Shown here: one piece after another, positions 18,062 to 27,051 of the stretch
How positions within the stretch are numbered: position 1 is the first letter of the stretch
Layout: each line of letters starts with the position of its first letter
Position numbers and translations under genes: made by a program
Notes under the pieces: generated by a model
Database searches by the model: none
Told to the model about the DNA's origin: nothing
What the model saw: only the letters and a program-made list of their open reading frames with translations
Assembly (NCBI GenBank): GCA_964628685.1
Contig: CAZVNM010000004.1
Coordinates: 186,001-250,000 of the forward strand
Length of the DNA stretch: 64,000 nucleotides
Direction: 5' to 3'
Source: CALMEC01 sp964628685
GTDB lineage: Bacteria > Actinomycetota > Thermoleophilia > Miltoncostaeales > Miltoncostaeaceae

Positions 18062-19627
18062 TCAGTGCACCGGCACGGGCGGCGGCGCGTCGCCTCCCTC
18101 ACCGTGGTCGTGCCCGCCGTGTGTCGGCATCTCCTTGCGCGGGAGGAAGTACATCGGCACGCACGCCAGCACGAGCAGCGCGAACGCGACCAGGTAGCTG
18201 GTCGAGAACGCATCGCCGGCCTGGGCGAGCCCCTGCCTGACGGCGTCGGCGCCGATCTGCTCGGCGACGGCGGGGTCGTTGTGGCTGGCGACCGCGGGAC
18301 CGGCAAGCGGCTTGCCCCGCAGCTGATTGGTCAGGACCACCGATATGACGGCGACGCCGACGGAGCTCGCGATCTGCTGGGTGATGTTGAGGAGGGTCGA
18401 GCCGCGGGCCACCTGGTGGGGGCGCAGCGTCCGAAGGGCCGCGGTGAAGAGCGGCATCATCGTGCCGCCCATGCCCAGCCCGATGATGAAGAGCAGGGTC
18501 AGGAGGACCGGATAGCTCGTGGTGGACGAGGTCTGCGACAGACCGAACATGCCGCCCACGACGGCGAGCATGCCCACCGGGACGATCCGACCGACCGGTA
18601 CGAGGTCGGCCAGTCGACCGGCCAGGGGCATGGTGAGCATCGCCCCGATGCCCTGCGGCGCGACGAGGATCCCGGCCCAGAGCGGTGACTCGAACCGCAC
18701 CTGCTGGAAGTACTGCGGCACGAGCAGGAGGCCGCCGAAGAACGCGGCGGCGAACGCGAACATGGTGATGATCGACACGGTGAGATGTCGGTCGCGGAAG
18801 AGCCGCAGGTCGAGCAGCGGGTGTTTCGGCCGGAAGGCGTGCCAGACGAACGCGGCCATGAGGGCGACACCGGCGAGCACCGTTACCCACACCCGGGGGG
18901 CCGTGACGGTGCCGGTCTCGGGGATCGACGAGATCCCGAACAGGAACAGGGCGAGCCCCGGGGACAGGAGCAGCATCCCGACGAGGTCGAACGACTCCGC
19001 GGGCTCGGGACGGTCCGACGGCAGCACCGAGAGCGCGTAGATGACCGCGATGATCCCGATGGGCAGGTTGATCAGGAAGATCCAGTGCCAGGAGGCGACC
19101 TGGATCAGCCAGCCGCCCAGGATCGGGCCGATGATGGGGCCCAGGAGCATCGGCACACCCAGGATCGCCATCAGGCGCCCCATCCGGTGGGGTCCCGCCG
19201 CGCGGGTCATGATCGTCATGCCGAGCGGCATCAGCATGCCGCCGCCGAGGCCCTGGACGATGCGGAACGTGATGAGCGCGGAGATGTTCCAGGAGAGGGC
19301 GCACAGCACCGACCCCACGGTGAACATGATGATCGCGGCGATGTAGAGGCGTTTGGTCCCGAACCGGTCAGCGGCCCACCCGGTGAGCGGGATCACCGTC
19401 GCAAGCGCGAGCGTGTAGCCGGTGACGGTCCAGGCGACCGTCGAGTACGGCAGCGGGTTCTCGACGGAGCCGAACGTCGTCTGGAACACGTAGAGGGCGA
19501 CGTTCACGACGGTCATGTCGAGGATCGACATGATGGCGCCCAGGACCACCACGCCGGCGATCTTGAGCACGCCGGCATCGATGCGGTCGTCGGCCGCGGC
19601 GGACGGTGCGGGGGGTGGCGAGGTCAC
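18062..19627 (-). CDS. DHA2-family MFS drug efflux transporter (EmrB/QacA type)
   Basis: 521 residues with about 14 membrane segments. LDMTVVNVAL in helix 1, GWAADRFGTKRLY in loop 2-3, and LGVPMLLGPIIGPILGGWLI (motif C of antiporters) place it with proton-driven multidrug exporters. The C-terminal tail is His/Asp-rich (THGGHDHGEGGD), perhaps metal-sensing or simply disordered. GTG start overlaps the marR stop (GTGA) with AAGGAG five bases ahead. Expected to be controlled by the MarR protein encoded first in the operon. Confidence 0.9.
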   Translation of the reverse strand: MTSPPPAPSAAADDRIDAGVLKIAGVVVLGAIMSILDMTVVNVALYVFQTTFGSVENPLPYSTVAWTVTGYTLALATVIPLTGWAADRFGTKRLYIAAIIMFTVGSVLCALSWNISALITFRIVQGLGGGMLMPLGMTIMTRAAGPHRMGRLMAILGVPMLLGPIIGPILGGWLIQVASWHWIFLINLPIGIIAVIYALSVLPSDRPEPAESFDLVGMLLLSPGLALFLFGISSIPETGTVTAPRVWVTVLAGVALMAAFVWHAFRPKHPLLDLRLFRDRHLTVSIITMFAFAAAFFGGLLLVPQYFQQVRFESPLWAGILVAPQGIGAMLTMPLAGRLADLVPVGRIVPVGMLAVVGGMFGLSQTSSTTSYPVLLTLLFIIGLGMGGTMMPLFTAALRTLRPHQVARGSTLLNITQQIASSVGVAVISVVLTNQLRGKPLAGPAVASHNDPAVAEQIGADAVRQGLAQAGDAFSTSYLVAFALLVLACVPMYFLPRKEMPTHGGHDHGEGGDAPPPVPVH

Positions 19628-20091
19628 GCGGTCTCCTTCGGGGTGGACCGCGGATGGGTCCGGTAGTGGTCCAGCGCCCGCGAGAGCGCGGCGTCGAGGT
19701 TGGCGGCGATCGGGCCGGGCAGGTCCGCGACGAGCTCGCGCAGCGCCTGACGCCAGATGTCCTGCTGTCCGGTGAGGCCGCTGCGACCGGCATCGGTGAC
19801 GGACACGAGCCGCACACGGCGGTCGTCGGGCGACTCGGCACGCCGAACGAACCCACGCTGCACGAGCTGGTCGATGTTGCGACCAGCCGATGCGACCGAG
19901 AGGTCGAGTCGCTCGGCGACGAGGTGGATGGGCACCGGCTCCCCGCACTCGTTCAGCAGGTGCATCACCCGCGCCTGCGAGAAGGAGAGCCCCTCGTCGG
20001 CGATCTGCTCCAGGGCGCGATGGTCCACGCGGCCGCGCAGCTGATCGAGGAGTTCTTCGAGGTTGGCGGCCAGTCGTCCGTGATCGGTCAC
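19624..20091 (-). CDS. MarR-family transcriptional regulator
   Basis: 155 residues, GTG start. Winged-helix core QARVMHLLNECGEPVPIHLVAERLDLSVASAGRNIDQLVQRGFVRR with wing ESPDDRRVRLVSVTDAG is textbook MarR. It leads the efflux operon and should repress it until a phenolic or drug ligand binds. TACCAA ends 6 nt before the GTG with TGGACA 18 bases further up, so the transcript is probably leaderless. The direct-repeat array begins about 200 bases upstream. Confidence 0.92.
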   Translation of the reverse strand: MTDHGRLAANLEELLDQLRGRVDHRALEQIADEGLSFSQARVMHLLNECGEPVPIHLVAERLDLSVASAGRNIDQLVQRGFVRRAESPDDRRVRLVSVTDAGRSGLTGQQDIWRQALRELVADLPGPIAANLDAALSRALDHYRTHPRSTPKETA

Positions 20092-20289
20092 GCGCTATTG
20101 GTATCACAGGCGCAACCATCTTGTCCACGCAACCTCATCATCGACGCAAGGGATCGTCGGCATGCGTGCGGTTCGCCGTGCCCGTCCGAGCGCGCACGCC
20201 CTGACCGCCTGCTGGCGCTGTTCCCGAGGTGGCGGAGTGCGAGATGCACCACGCACGTTCAGGGCGCGGGGAGACCACGGAGGCCCGAT

Positions 20290-20850
20290 CCGTTCAATTG
20301 AACGGTCCGACGTCCAATCGAACCACTCCGACCGTTCACTCCGACGCAGAGACGACGCAAAGCCGTCACACACCCGTGACCATCCACCCGACCAACCATC
20401 CCCCTTGGACCATCCGGCCCGGGCCACCACCCCACCCCATCCGTTCAATTGAACGGTCCGACGTCCAATCGAACGACGCCGACCGTTCACTCCGACACAG
20501 AGACGACCAGAAACCGTCACACAGTCGTGACCATCCCCCCGACCGGCCATCCCCCTGGACCGCCCAGGTCTGTGCCACACCCCATCCCATCCGCTCAATT
20601 GAACGGTCCGACGTCCAATCGAACGACGCCGACCGTTCACTCCGACGCAAAGACGACCGGAAACCGTCACACAGTCGTGACCATCCGCCCGACCAACCAT
20701 CTCCCTTGGACCATCCGGCCCGGGCCACCACCCCACCCCATCCGTCCAATCGAACGACGACCGACGTCCAATTGAACGTCGCCGACCGTTCACTCCGACG
20801 CGATGACGACGAGAAGTCGTCACAGAGTCGGGACGATTCTCGGTGAGCTG
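20290..20850. repeat. Array of four ~150-bp direct repeats
   Basis: Units begin at 20290, 20441, 20591 and 20742 (periods 151, 150, 151); the last is shortened. Each unit carries the 16-bp palindrome CCGTTCAATTGAACGG (one change in unit 3, rearranged in unit 4), a conserved block GACGTCCAATCGAACGACG then CCGACCGTTCACTCCGACG, an inverted pair GTCAC-N6-GTGAC, and GGCCCGGGCC. Units are close to identical over long stretches. Open frames run through in several phases but the non-triplet period breaks any one frame, so I regard it as non-coding. Confidence 0.85.
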
Positions 20851-20950
20851 GAGATCGGACCGTCCGATCATCGTGCCGGCTCGACCGGGGCGCACCCGCA
20901 TCCCGCGAAACCGGACGCCCGCAGGCCGCACCCCCGCTCGCGCCGCGCAG

Positions 20951-21008
20951 CGCATCGGACGCATCGCCCCGCATCACCCCGCGTCCCACCCGCATCGGAC
21001 GCATCGCC
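20951..21008. repeat. 18-bp direct repeat upstream of pcm
   Basis: CGCATCGGACGCATCGCC occurs at 20951-20968 and 20991-21008, exactly 40 bases apart, with further CGCATC words between. The ~250 bases between the large array and pcm hold nothing else I can support. Confidence 0.6.
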
Positions 21009-21100
21009 GCCGATGGTGTGCCCGGACATCTCCCCGTCGTCCGCTCCCCCGCATGCGATCCTGTGGCGGTGAGCTCCACCGGCCGGATTCCGGCGACGCC

Positions 21101-21748
21101 GTGAGGCCTCGCGACCACGCCCGCGACCGTGACGAGATGGTCCGGCTCCTGCGCCGGCGGGGGGTGACCGACGAGGACGTGCTGCGGGCCTTCGCGACCG
21201 TCGACCGGTCCCACTTCGTGACCGGCGACGAACCGTACGCGGACCGCGCCCAGCCGACCGACCTCGGCCAGACGGTCTCCCAGCCGTTCGTCGCCGCCGT
21301 CATGACCGCGGCGGTGCGCCCGGACGGCGGCTTCGCCGGCGCGCGGATCCTCGAGGTCGGGACCGGCTCCGGCTATCAGGCGGCGATCCTGGCCGAGCTC
21401 GGCGCACGGGTCCTCAGCGTGGAGCGCCACCCGGAACTCGCCACCCGGGCCGTCCAGAACCTCGCCGCCGGGGGCTACGCGGACGCGGTGGAGGTGCGGG
21501 CGGGCGACGGGACGCACGGCTGCGGGGACGGGGCGCCGTTCGACGCGATCCTCGTGACCGCGGCCGGCCCCCTCGTCCCGCCGCCCCTCCTCGACCAGCT
21601 GCGCGGCGACGGTGGGCGCCTGGTCGCCCCGATCGGCCCGCCCGACGGCCAGGACCTCGTGCTGATCACGCGGCGCGACGGTGTGGACACGCGCACGACG
21701 CTCGGAGCGGTGGTGTTCGTGCCCCTGCTGGGCGCGTTCGGGGTCTGA
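21101..21748 (+). CDS. pcm: Protein-L-isoaspartate O-methyltransferase
   Basis: About 215 residues from a GTG. Motif I ILEVGTGSGYQAAILAELG binds AdoMet; DRSHFVTGDEPYADRAQP and LGQTVSQPFVAAVMT are the substrate-loop blocks of PCMT, and FDAILVTAAGPLVPPPLLDQLRGDGGRLVAP completes the fold. Repairs isoaspartyl residues in aged proteins. An ATG 36 bases further in (21137) is the alternative start. Confidence 0.9.
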   Translation: MRPRDHARDRDEMVRLLRRRGVTDEDVLRAFATVDRSHFVTGDEPYADRAQPTDLGQTVSQPFVAAVMTAAVRPDGGFAGARILEVGTGSGYQAAILAELGARVLSVERHPELATRAVQNLAAGGYADAVEVRAGDGTHGCGDGAPFDAILVTAAGPLVPPPLLDQLRGDGGRLVAPIGPPDGQDLVLITRRDGVDTRTTLGAVVFVPLLGAFGV

Positions 21749-21772
21749 CGGCGCGATGCGCGCCGCGGCGGT

Positions 21773-22546
21773 TCAGTAGTCGAGCCGGATCGGCAGGCGG
21801 TGCTCGACCGCGAGCGCCACGAGCCGCAGGAACATGGGAAGCGCCCGGCGTCCGGCGTCGAGCGGCGGGAGCGCCTCGTGACGCGCGCACTCATGCCCGT
21901 TGACGCCGAGCGACGCGTCGGTCGGCGGCCCCTGCAGCGACTCCCACGCCGCGAGCGTGGCCCGATCGGCACCGAGGTCGCACACCAGCTGGTGCAGCTG
22001 GTCGCTCAGGTCGTCGACGGATGCGATCAACAGGATCTCGCCGTTCGGGAACTCCCCCTTCCAGGCGTACCCGCGATCGACCGGCAACCAGAGGCTCGGC
22101 AGGATGATCGCCCCGTACCGGCCGCCGGGACGCGTGACCTGGCGCCGCCGGAATCGCCCGCCCGAGGTCCCCTCCGCGACCGCGCGAAGCAGCCGGTGTT
22201 CAGTCGGATCGTCCGGCCAGGTCATCGGGGGATCGATGCTCGGCCGGTCGACGTGGGCGGCCAGGAAGAGCAGCCCGAAGTAGCCGTCCCAGTCCGGCCG
22301 ATCGGTGAAGTACGGCCGGTCGTCGCCCTCGTCCCAGTCGAGGGTCGTGCCGAGTGAGCGGGCGGTCACCCGGCGCCAGTCCTCCACCTGCGCCTGCACC
22401 GCGTGGCGATCGGTGATCGCCGGCGTCGCCGGCGGGCGATCGACGACGACGTCGATGCTCATCTCCCGGCGCGCCGTCTGCGCGATCAGTTCCCAGTCGC
22501 CCGCGAAGTACCGCGTGAGCGTGCCGACATAGACATCCAGCCCCAT
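21773..22546 (-). CDS. Conserved hypothetical protein
   Basis: 257 residues beginning MGLDVYVGTLTRYFAGDWE, an opening I associate with a family of uncharacterised cytosolic bacterial proteins; no catalytic motif, signal peptide or membrane segment is seen. Acidic N-terminal half, Trp-rich. TATCGT ends 8 nt before the ATG, suggesting a leaderless transcript of its own. No functional link to pcm or mutS2 can be drawn from position alone. Confidence 0.75.
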   Translation of the reverse strand: MGLDVYVGTLTRYFAGDWELIAQTARREMSIDVVVDRPPATPAITDRHAVQAQVEDWRRVTARSLGTTLDWDEGDDRPYFTDRPDWDGYFGLLFLAAHVDRPSIDPPMTWPDDPTEHRLLRAVAEGTSGGRFRRRQVTRPGGRYGAIILPSLWLPVDRGYAWKGEFPNGEILLIASVDDLSDQLHQLVCDLGADRATLAAWESLQGPPTDASLGVNGHECARHEALPPLDAGRRALPMFLRLVALAVEHRLPIRLDY

Positions 22547-22597
22547 CCTGCGGCACGATACGCCGTCGCGCGGCGATGGGCGACCCGTCCGGCGCCC

Positions 22598-24982
22598 TCA
22601 GCCCCTGAGGGTCGCGATGGTCGCCCCGTCTCCCCCCTCATTGGCACCGGCCAGAACCGACGACGCCACCAGCGGGTGCGTGCGGAGCTCCTGCGCGATC
22701 GCCGCGCGCAGCGCACCGGTGCCGCGCCCGTGGATGATCCGGACGGTCTCGCGTCCCGACATCGCCGCGGCGTCCAGGTAGGCGCGCACCGCTGCGCAGG
22801 CCGCGTCGGCGCGCTCGCCGCGCACGTCGATCTCGGCCGCCACGGCGGCGACGGCGGGTCGGGTCTCGCGCACCGGCGCCGACCGCTCCGACGTGCGGGC
22901 GACGCGCTGGTCGCGCATCACCCGTGAGCGCGCGAGCTTGAGCCGCGCCGACGGCCCCTGCACCTCGACGGTGTCGCCCTGCACGCCCACCACCTCGCCG
23001 CGCACACCCAGATCGGCCACCACGACGGCGTCACCGACGGCGAGCGGGCCGTCGTCTCCCACGGGGCCGTGGCGTTCGAGCAGCCGCTCCTGGGCCCGGG
23101 AGGCCGCCTCGGACGCGCTGCCCAGCCGCCGGTCGCGCTCGGCCTCGTGGCGTCCGGCCTCGCGTCGCGACGCCCGCCGCCGCTCCTCGCGACGCGCCGC
23201 GGCGATCTCCCGACGCAGGACCGACAGATCCTCGCGCAGCGCCGCCAGCTCCGACTCCGCCTCCTCGCGCGCACGCGCCCGTTCCTTCTCGGCACCGGCA
23301 CGCACCCGCTCCACCTGGCGTGCCAGGTCACGCTCGCGCGTCTCGACCTCACGGCGCACCCGGGCGGCCTCATCCCGCTCGGCGAGCGCCGCGTCGCGCT
23401 CGGCCTCCGCCCGCACCCTGGCTGCGGCGGCGTCCCGGAGAAGGGCCTCCACGCCCGCCCGCTCCTCGCCGAGCGTGCGCCGCGCGTCGGCCAGCACCCC
23501 GCCGTCGAGCCCCAGCCGCTCCGCCACCTCGAGCGCCTGGGACGCCCCGGGCTCGCCGACGCGCAGATCGAACGTGGGGGCCAGGTGCTCGGCATCGAAC
23601 CCCACCGCCGCGTTGACCGCCCCATCGGTCTGGCTGGCCCAGCCCTTCAACTCGTGATGGTGGGTGGTGACCAGCACCAGCGTCCCCCGCGACATCAGCT
23701 CGACCATCACCGCCAGCGCGATCGCCGCCCCCTCGCCCGGATCGGTTCCGGCGGCCAGCTCGTCCAGCAGCACCAGGCTGCGCGTCCCCGCCCGATCCAG
23801 GATCTCGACCAGACGTCGCACGTGCCCCGAGAACGTCGAAAGCGACTGCTCGATGCTCTGCTCGTCGCCGATGTCGGCCAGGATCTCGTCGAACACCGGC
23901 AGGGTCGCCGACCGCGCGGGCGGGCGAAGGCCCATCTGGTGCACGGCGGCGAGAACCCCGAGCGTCTTCAGCCCCACGGTCTTGCCGCCGGCGTTGGGTC
24001 CGCTCACCACCAGGGCGCGCACGCCGGCGAGCGGCAGGTCGATCGGCACCGCCGTCGCCGGATCCAGCAGCGGATGGCGCGCGCCCTCCAGCACGACGTC
24101 GTCGTCGATCCGCACCGCGCACCCGCGCCAGCGGTGCGAGAGGTCCGCGCGGGCGAACGCCAGGTCGATCGCCCCCAGGGCGCCGCACGCCTCGCGCAGG
24201 GTGGCGGCGTCATCGCCGACCATCCGCGAGAGGCGCGCCAGCACCTGCTCGACCTCGATGCGCTCCTCGGCCTCGAGCTCCCGCACGCGGTTGTTGGCCT
24301 CCACCACGTCGAAGGGCTCGACGAAGATCGTGTGGCCGGTGGCCGACCGGTCGTGGATGATCCCCGGCACGGCGCTTCGCGACGAGGCCTTCACGGCCAG
24401 CACGGGACGACCACCCCGTTCGGTGAGGAACCCCTCCTGCAGGTGGCTTCGGGCGCGGCGGGCGGCGTCGCGCAGGGTGTCGGCGGCCGCGGCGCGCGCC
24501 TCGGACAGCTGCCTGCGGGCACGCGCCAGCTCCGGCGAGGCACTGTCGCGCACGCCACCGTGGCCGTCCAGGGCGTTGTCGAACACGCCGATCAGCGATC
24601 GCAGCGGCACGACCGCGATGGCGCGCGCCAGGTCGGTCAGCCGCGGGGCGTCCTCCTCGTGCGCGACGACCGCCTCGGCGGTCTCGACGGCGACCGTCGC
24701 GGTGGCCGCGATGTCCGCCAGCGTGTCGATCTCGAGCGCGCCGCCGCGCTCGGCCCCGGTCACGTCGTCGTCGATGTCGGCGGCTCCGGCGCCCACCGCC
24801 ATCCCCAACCGTCGAAGCTCGATGGCCTCCGATGTGTCAGCCTGACGATCGATGACGTCGGCGCGCTCGGTCGCGACATCCAGCGTCAGCGCCAGCCGCG
24901 TCCCCTGGGACGTCTGGCACACGGCCGCAAGCCGCACCCGCACCTCGTCCAGCTCGAGGAGTTCCTCGCTTCGTCGATCCAC
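22598..24982 (-). CDS. mutS2: Endonuclease MutS2
   Basis: 794 residues. Walker A SGPNAGGKT, followed by the MutS signature LLDELAAGTDPGEGAAIA and a helix-turn-helix; then a long Arg/Glu-rich coiled coil (about 520-650), a KOW-like segment, and the C-terminal Smr nuclease domain with DVRGERADAAC and HGRGTGALR. MutS2 lacks the mismatch-binding domain and acts on recombination intermediates or, in some bacteria, collided ribosomes. GTG start with TAGCAT ending 7 nt upstream: leaderless. Confidence 0.95.
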   Translation of the reverse strand: MDRRSEELLELDEVRVRLAAVCQTSQGTRLALTLDVATERADVIDRQADTSEAIELRRLGMAVGAGAADIDDDVTGAERGGALEIDTLADIAATATVAVETAEAVVAHEEDAPRLTDLARAIAVVPLRSLIGVFDNALDGHGGVRDSASPELARARRQLSEARAAAADTLRDAARRARSHLQEGFLTERGGRPVLAVKASSRSAVPGIIHDRSATGHTIFVEPFDVVEANNRVRELEAEERIEVEQVLARLSRMVGDDAATLREACGALGAIDLAFARADLSHRWRGCAVRIDDDVVLEGARHPLLDPATAVPIDLPLAGVRALVVSGPNAGGKTVGLKTLGVLAAVHQMGLRPPARSATLPVFDEILADIGDEQSIEQSLSTFSGHVRRLVEILDRAGTRSLVLLDELAAGTDPGEGAAIALAVMVELMSRGTLVLVTTHHHELKGWASQTDGAVNAAVGFDAEHLAPTFDLRVGEPGASQALEVAERLGLDGGVLADARRTLGEERAGVEALLRDAAAARVRAEAERDAALAERDEAARVRREVETRERDLARQVERVRAGAEKERARAREEAESELAALREDLSVLRREIAAARREERRRASRREAGRHEAERDRRLGSASEAASRAQERLLERHGPVGDDGPLAVGDAVVVADLGVRGEVVGVQGDTVEVQGPSARLKLARSRVMRDQRVARTSERSAPVRETRPAVAAVAAEIDVRGERADAACAAVRAYLDAAAMSGRETVRIIHGRGTGALRAAIAQELRTHPLVASSVLAGANEGGDGATIATLRG

Positions 24983-25044
24983 GCGGGCGATGCTAGCGCC
25001 GCATGCGGGAGGCCGCGATCAGGAGTCGCGGCGCGCGACCCGAC

Positions 25045-25845
25045 TCAGCTGAGACACCGAAGCCCGAACATGAGACCCACGATGCCCAGCGTGACGGCAC
25101 CGGCACCCACCACCAGACCGACCGCCCAGCGACGCAGCGCGACGAGCACCAGGCCGAGGACGAGGCCGCCCCCGCCCAGGAGGATCGCGATCCACGCGAG
25201 CGCGCCATCCTTGGTGGCGTCGCGGCTCGCGGTGCACGCGTCCGCGCCCGTGAGTGCGATGACCAGCACGACGATCTGGGCGGCGACGGCCGTGACGCCC
25301 GCGACGACCAGCGGCCGCGACGTGCGGCGCCGCTCCGGGGCAACGGGATCGGCGCCCGCGCCGCGGACCACGCGGCGCGTGACGATCCCCAGGACCACCG
25401 CCGCACCGATCGCCAGCGCGATGCTCAGGAGGACGGGCAGCGAGGCCCGATCGGTCATGACCGCCTCGTCGGCCACCGCCACCAGGATCGCCGCGAGGCC
25501 CGTCCACAGCGCGGCTGCGATCCCGACGCCGTTCGCGATGACACGGCCCCGGTCAGGTGAGCGGGCGATCCCCGCCACGGCCAACCCGACGGCTAGCGCG
25601 GCGACGGCGAAGAGCACCCACATGCGCAGCTCGAACCCGTCGGCGAGGTCGTGCGCCCTGGCGGAGTCCGCCGCCGTTCGACCGGTCGGCCGCACCGGCG
25701 GCAAACGCCGTGCGGTGACGATCGCATCGACCACCAGCCAGGCGGCGCCCAGCACCGCGAGGACGCCCGCCACGAACTCGGGGCCACGGGCACCCGTGGA
25801 TGGTGGCGGTGCCGCGGTGTCGGTCTCGATCGGCTGGGTGCCCAT
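25045..25845 (-). CDS. Hypothetical polytopic membrane protein
   Basis: 266 residues with about seven hydrophobic segments (first at 25-45, last at 240-262) and a short Pro/Thr-rich cytoplasmic N terminus. A single extracytoplasmic segment carries ADACTASRDATKDG. Not recognised. Lies between mutS2 and a shorter membrane gene on the same strand. Confidence 0.6.
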   Translation of the reverse strand: MGTQPIETDTAAPPPSTGARGPEFVAGVLAVLGAAWLVVDAIVTARRLPPVRPTGRTAADSARAHDLADGFELRMWVLFAVAALAVGLAVAGIARSPDRGRVIANGVGIAAALWTGLAAILVAVADEAVMTDRASLPVLLSIALAIGAAVVLGIVTRRVVRGAGADPVAPERRRTSRPLVVAGVTAVAAQIVVLVIALTGADACTASRDATKDGALAWIAILLGGGGLVLGLVLVALRRWAVGLVVGAGAVTLGIVGLMFGLRCLS

Positions 25846-25916
25846 ATCCGCCGTACGGCACCGTGCGCGTCGCCGTCACACCGAAGCGCGTCCGACCGCG
25901 ACGCACGGCACGCGGT

Positions 25917-26189
25917 TCAGGAGAACGGGCCGAACGGGACCACGACCGCGAGGGCGATCAGCACGGCCGCGACCAGTCCGACGCCCAGGAGGGGGTGCAC
26001 GGCCGCGGCGGCACGGGGACCGAAGCGAAGCACCGCCCAGATCGAGCGACCGATGACCCGTCCAGACGTTGCGACCGCACCGAGGACGGCGCCGGCCGCC
26101 GCGGTGACCCGCAGCACGAGGCTGAGGCCCGCGAGCAGGAGGGTCGCCCAGAAGACGATGCTGCGCTCGCTGTGTGTGATGGACGGCAT
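25917..26189 (-). CDS. Small hypothetical membrane protein
   Basis: 90 residues with two long hydrophobic stretches (about 10-42 and 65-88) joined by a basic Arg-containing loop. Function unknown; no homology recognised. Possibly paired with the larger membrane protein downstream, from which a 71-base gap separates it. Confidence 0.5.
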   Translation of the reverse strand: MPSITHSERSIVFWATLLLAGLSLVLRVTAAAGAVLGAVATSGRVIGRSIWAVLRFGPRAAAAVHPLLGVGLVAAVLIALAVVVPFGPFS

Positions 26190-26295
26190 GGGCCCACTCT
26201 GCCCCGGCCCATCACCCAGGGCAACCCGGATGAACCCTGCTTTACCGCTTCTTCGTCCGGTCCCCGTTCACCTTCCCGACATAGTCTTCGAGGTC

Positions 26296-26997
26296 ATGAC
26301 CGACACACCAGGAATCGACGCCGTCGTGTTCGACCTGGACGGCACCCTCGCCGACACCGAACACGTGTGGGACGAGGTGCGTAGGGGCCTCGCGCACGAG
26401 GACGGGGTGCCCTGGCCGGCCGACGCCACCCGGGCCATGATGGGCATGAGCACCGCGGAGTGGAGCGCGTACCTGGCGGACCAGGTCGGCCTGACCGGCA
26501 CCGCCGAGGACGCCGAACGCCGTACCCTGGACGCGCTGGCGGAGCGCTACCGCGACCACCTGCCGGTCGTGCCCGGGGCCGCCGACGCCGTGCGGCGCAT
26601 CGCCGCCGTCTGGCCGGTCGGGCTGGCCACGTCCACACCACGGCGTCTCATCGACACGATCCTCGACGCCGTCGGCGTGCGGGAGCTCTTCGGCGTGACC
26701 GTCTCGACCGAGGAGGTGGCCGCCGGCAAGCCCTCCCCCGATGCGTACCTGCGGGCGTGTGAGCTCATGCGGGTCGAACCGCACCGTGCGGTGGCGGTCG
26801 AGGACTCGGCCAACGGGATCCGCTCGGCCCACGCCGCCGGCCTCGCCGTCGTCGCGATCCCGCCCCGTTTCGAGCCGCCCGGACCGGAGGTCCTCGCGCT
26901 GGCGGCCGTCACGCTTCCCGACATCACGGCGCTGACGTCCGGTCTGGTGCGAACCCTGGGCGACGCGCGGTCCGGTCCCACGAGCCCCGTGCGATGA
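26296..26997 (+). CDS. HAD-superfamily phosphatase/phosphomutase (beta-PGM type)
   Basis: 233 residues. HAD motif I VVFDLDGTLAD (nucleophile Asp11-13), motif II TSTPRR, motif III GKPSPDAY and motif IV AVEDSANGI are in order, with a helical cap inserted after motif I (subclass I). Likely a sugar-phosphate phosphatase or beta-phosphoglucomutase-like enzyme. TAGTCT ends 8 nt before the ATG, so leaderless. Confidence 0.9.
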   Translation: MTDTPGIDAVVFDLDGTLADTEHVWDEVRRGLAHEDGVPWPADATRAMMGMSTAEWSAYLADQVGLTGTAEDAERRTLDALAERYRDHLPVVPGAADAVRRIAAVWPVGLATSTPRRLIDTILDAVGVRELFGVTVSTEEVAAGKPSPDAYLRACELMRVEPHRAVAVEDSANGIRSAHAAGLAVVAIPPRFEPPGPEVLALAAVTLPDITALTSGLVRTLGDARSGPTSPVR

Positions 26998-27051
26998 TCA
27001 TCCGCACCGGAGGGCCGTGCGAGCGCCGTCAACCGAATCGGAGGTGATCCG

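Noticed and set aside
20290..20850. CRISPR array
   Set aside because: Units are adjacent with no unique spacers and repeats are ~150 bp; no cas genes nearby.
20104..21517. Long minus-strand frames with a 50-residue protein repeat over the direct-repeat array
   Set aside because: Several phases are open on both strands because the DNA is GC-rich; the 150/151-bp period shifts frame between units, no ribosome site or family is seen, and one frame runs antisense through pcm.
23069..26056. 995-residue plus-strand frame antisense to mutS2
   Set aside because: Arg/Pro/His-rich shadow of MutS2 codons in GC-rich DNA; the minus strand carries clear MutS2 motifs.
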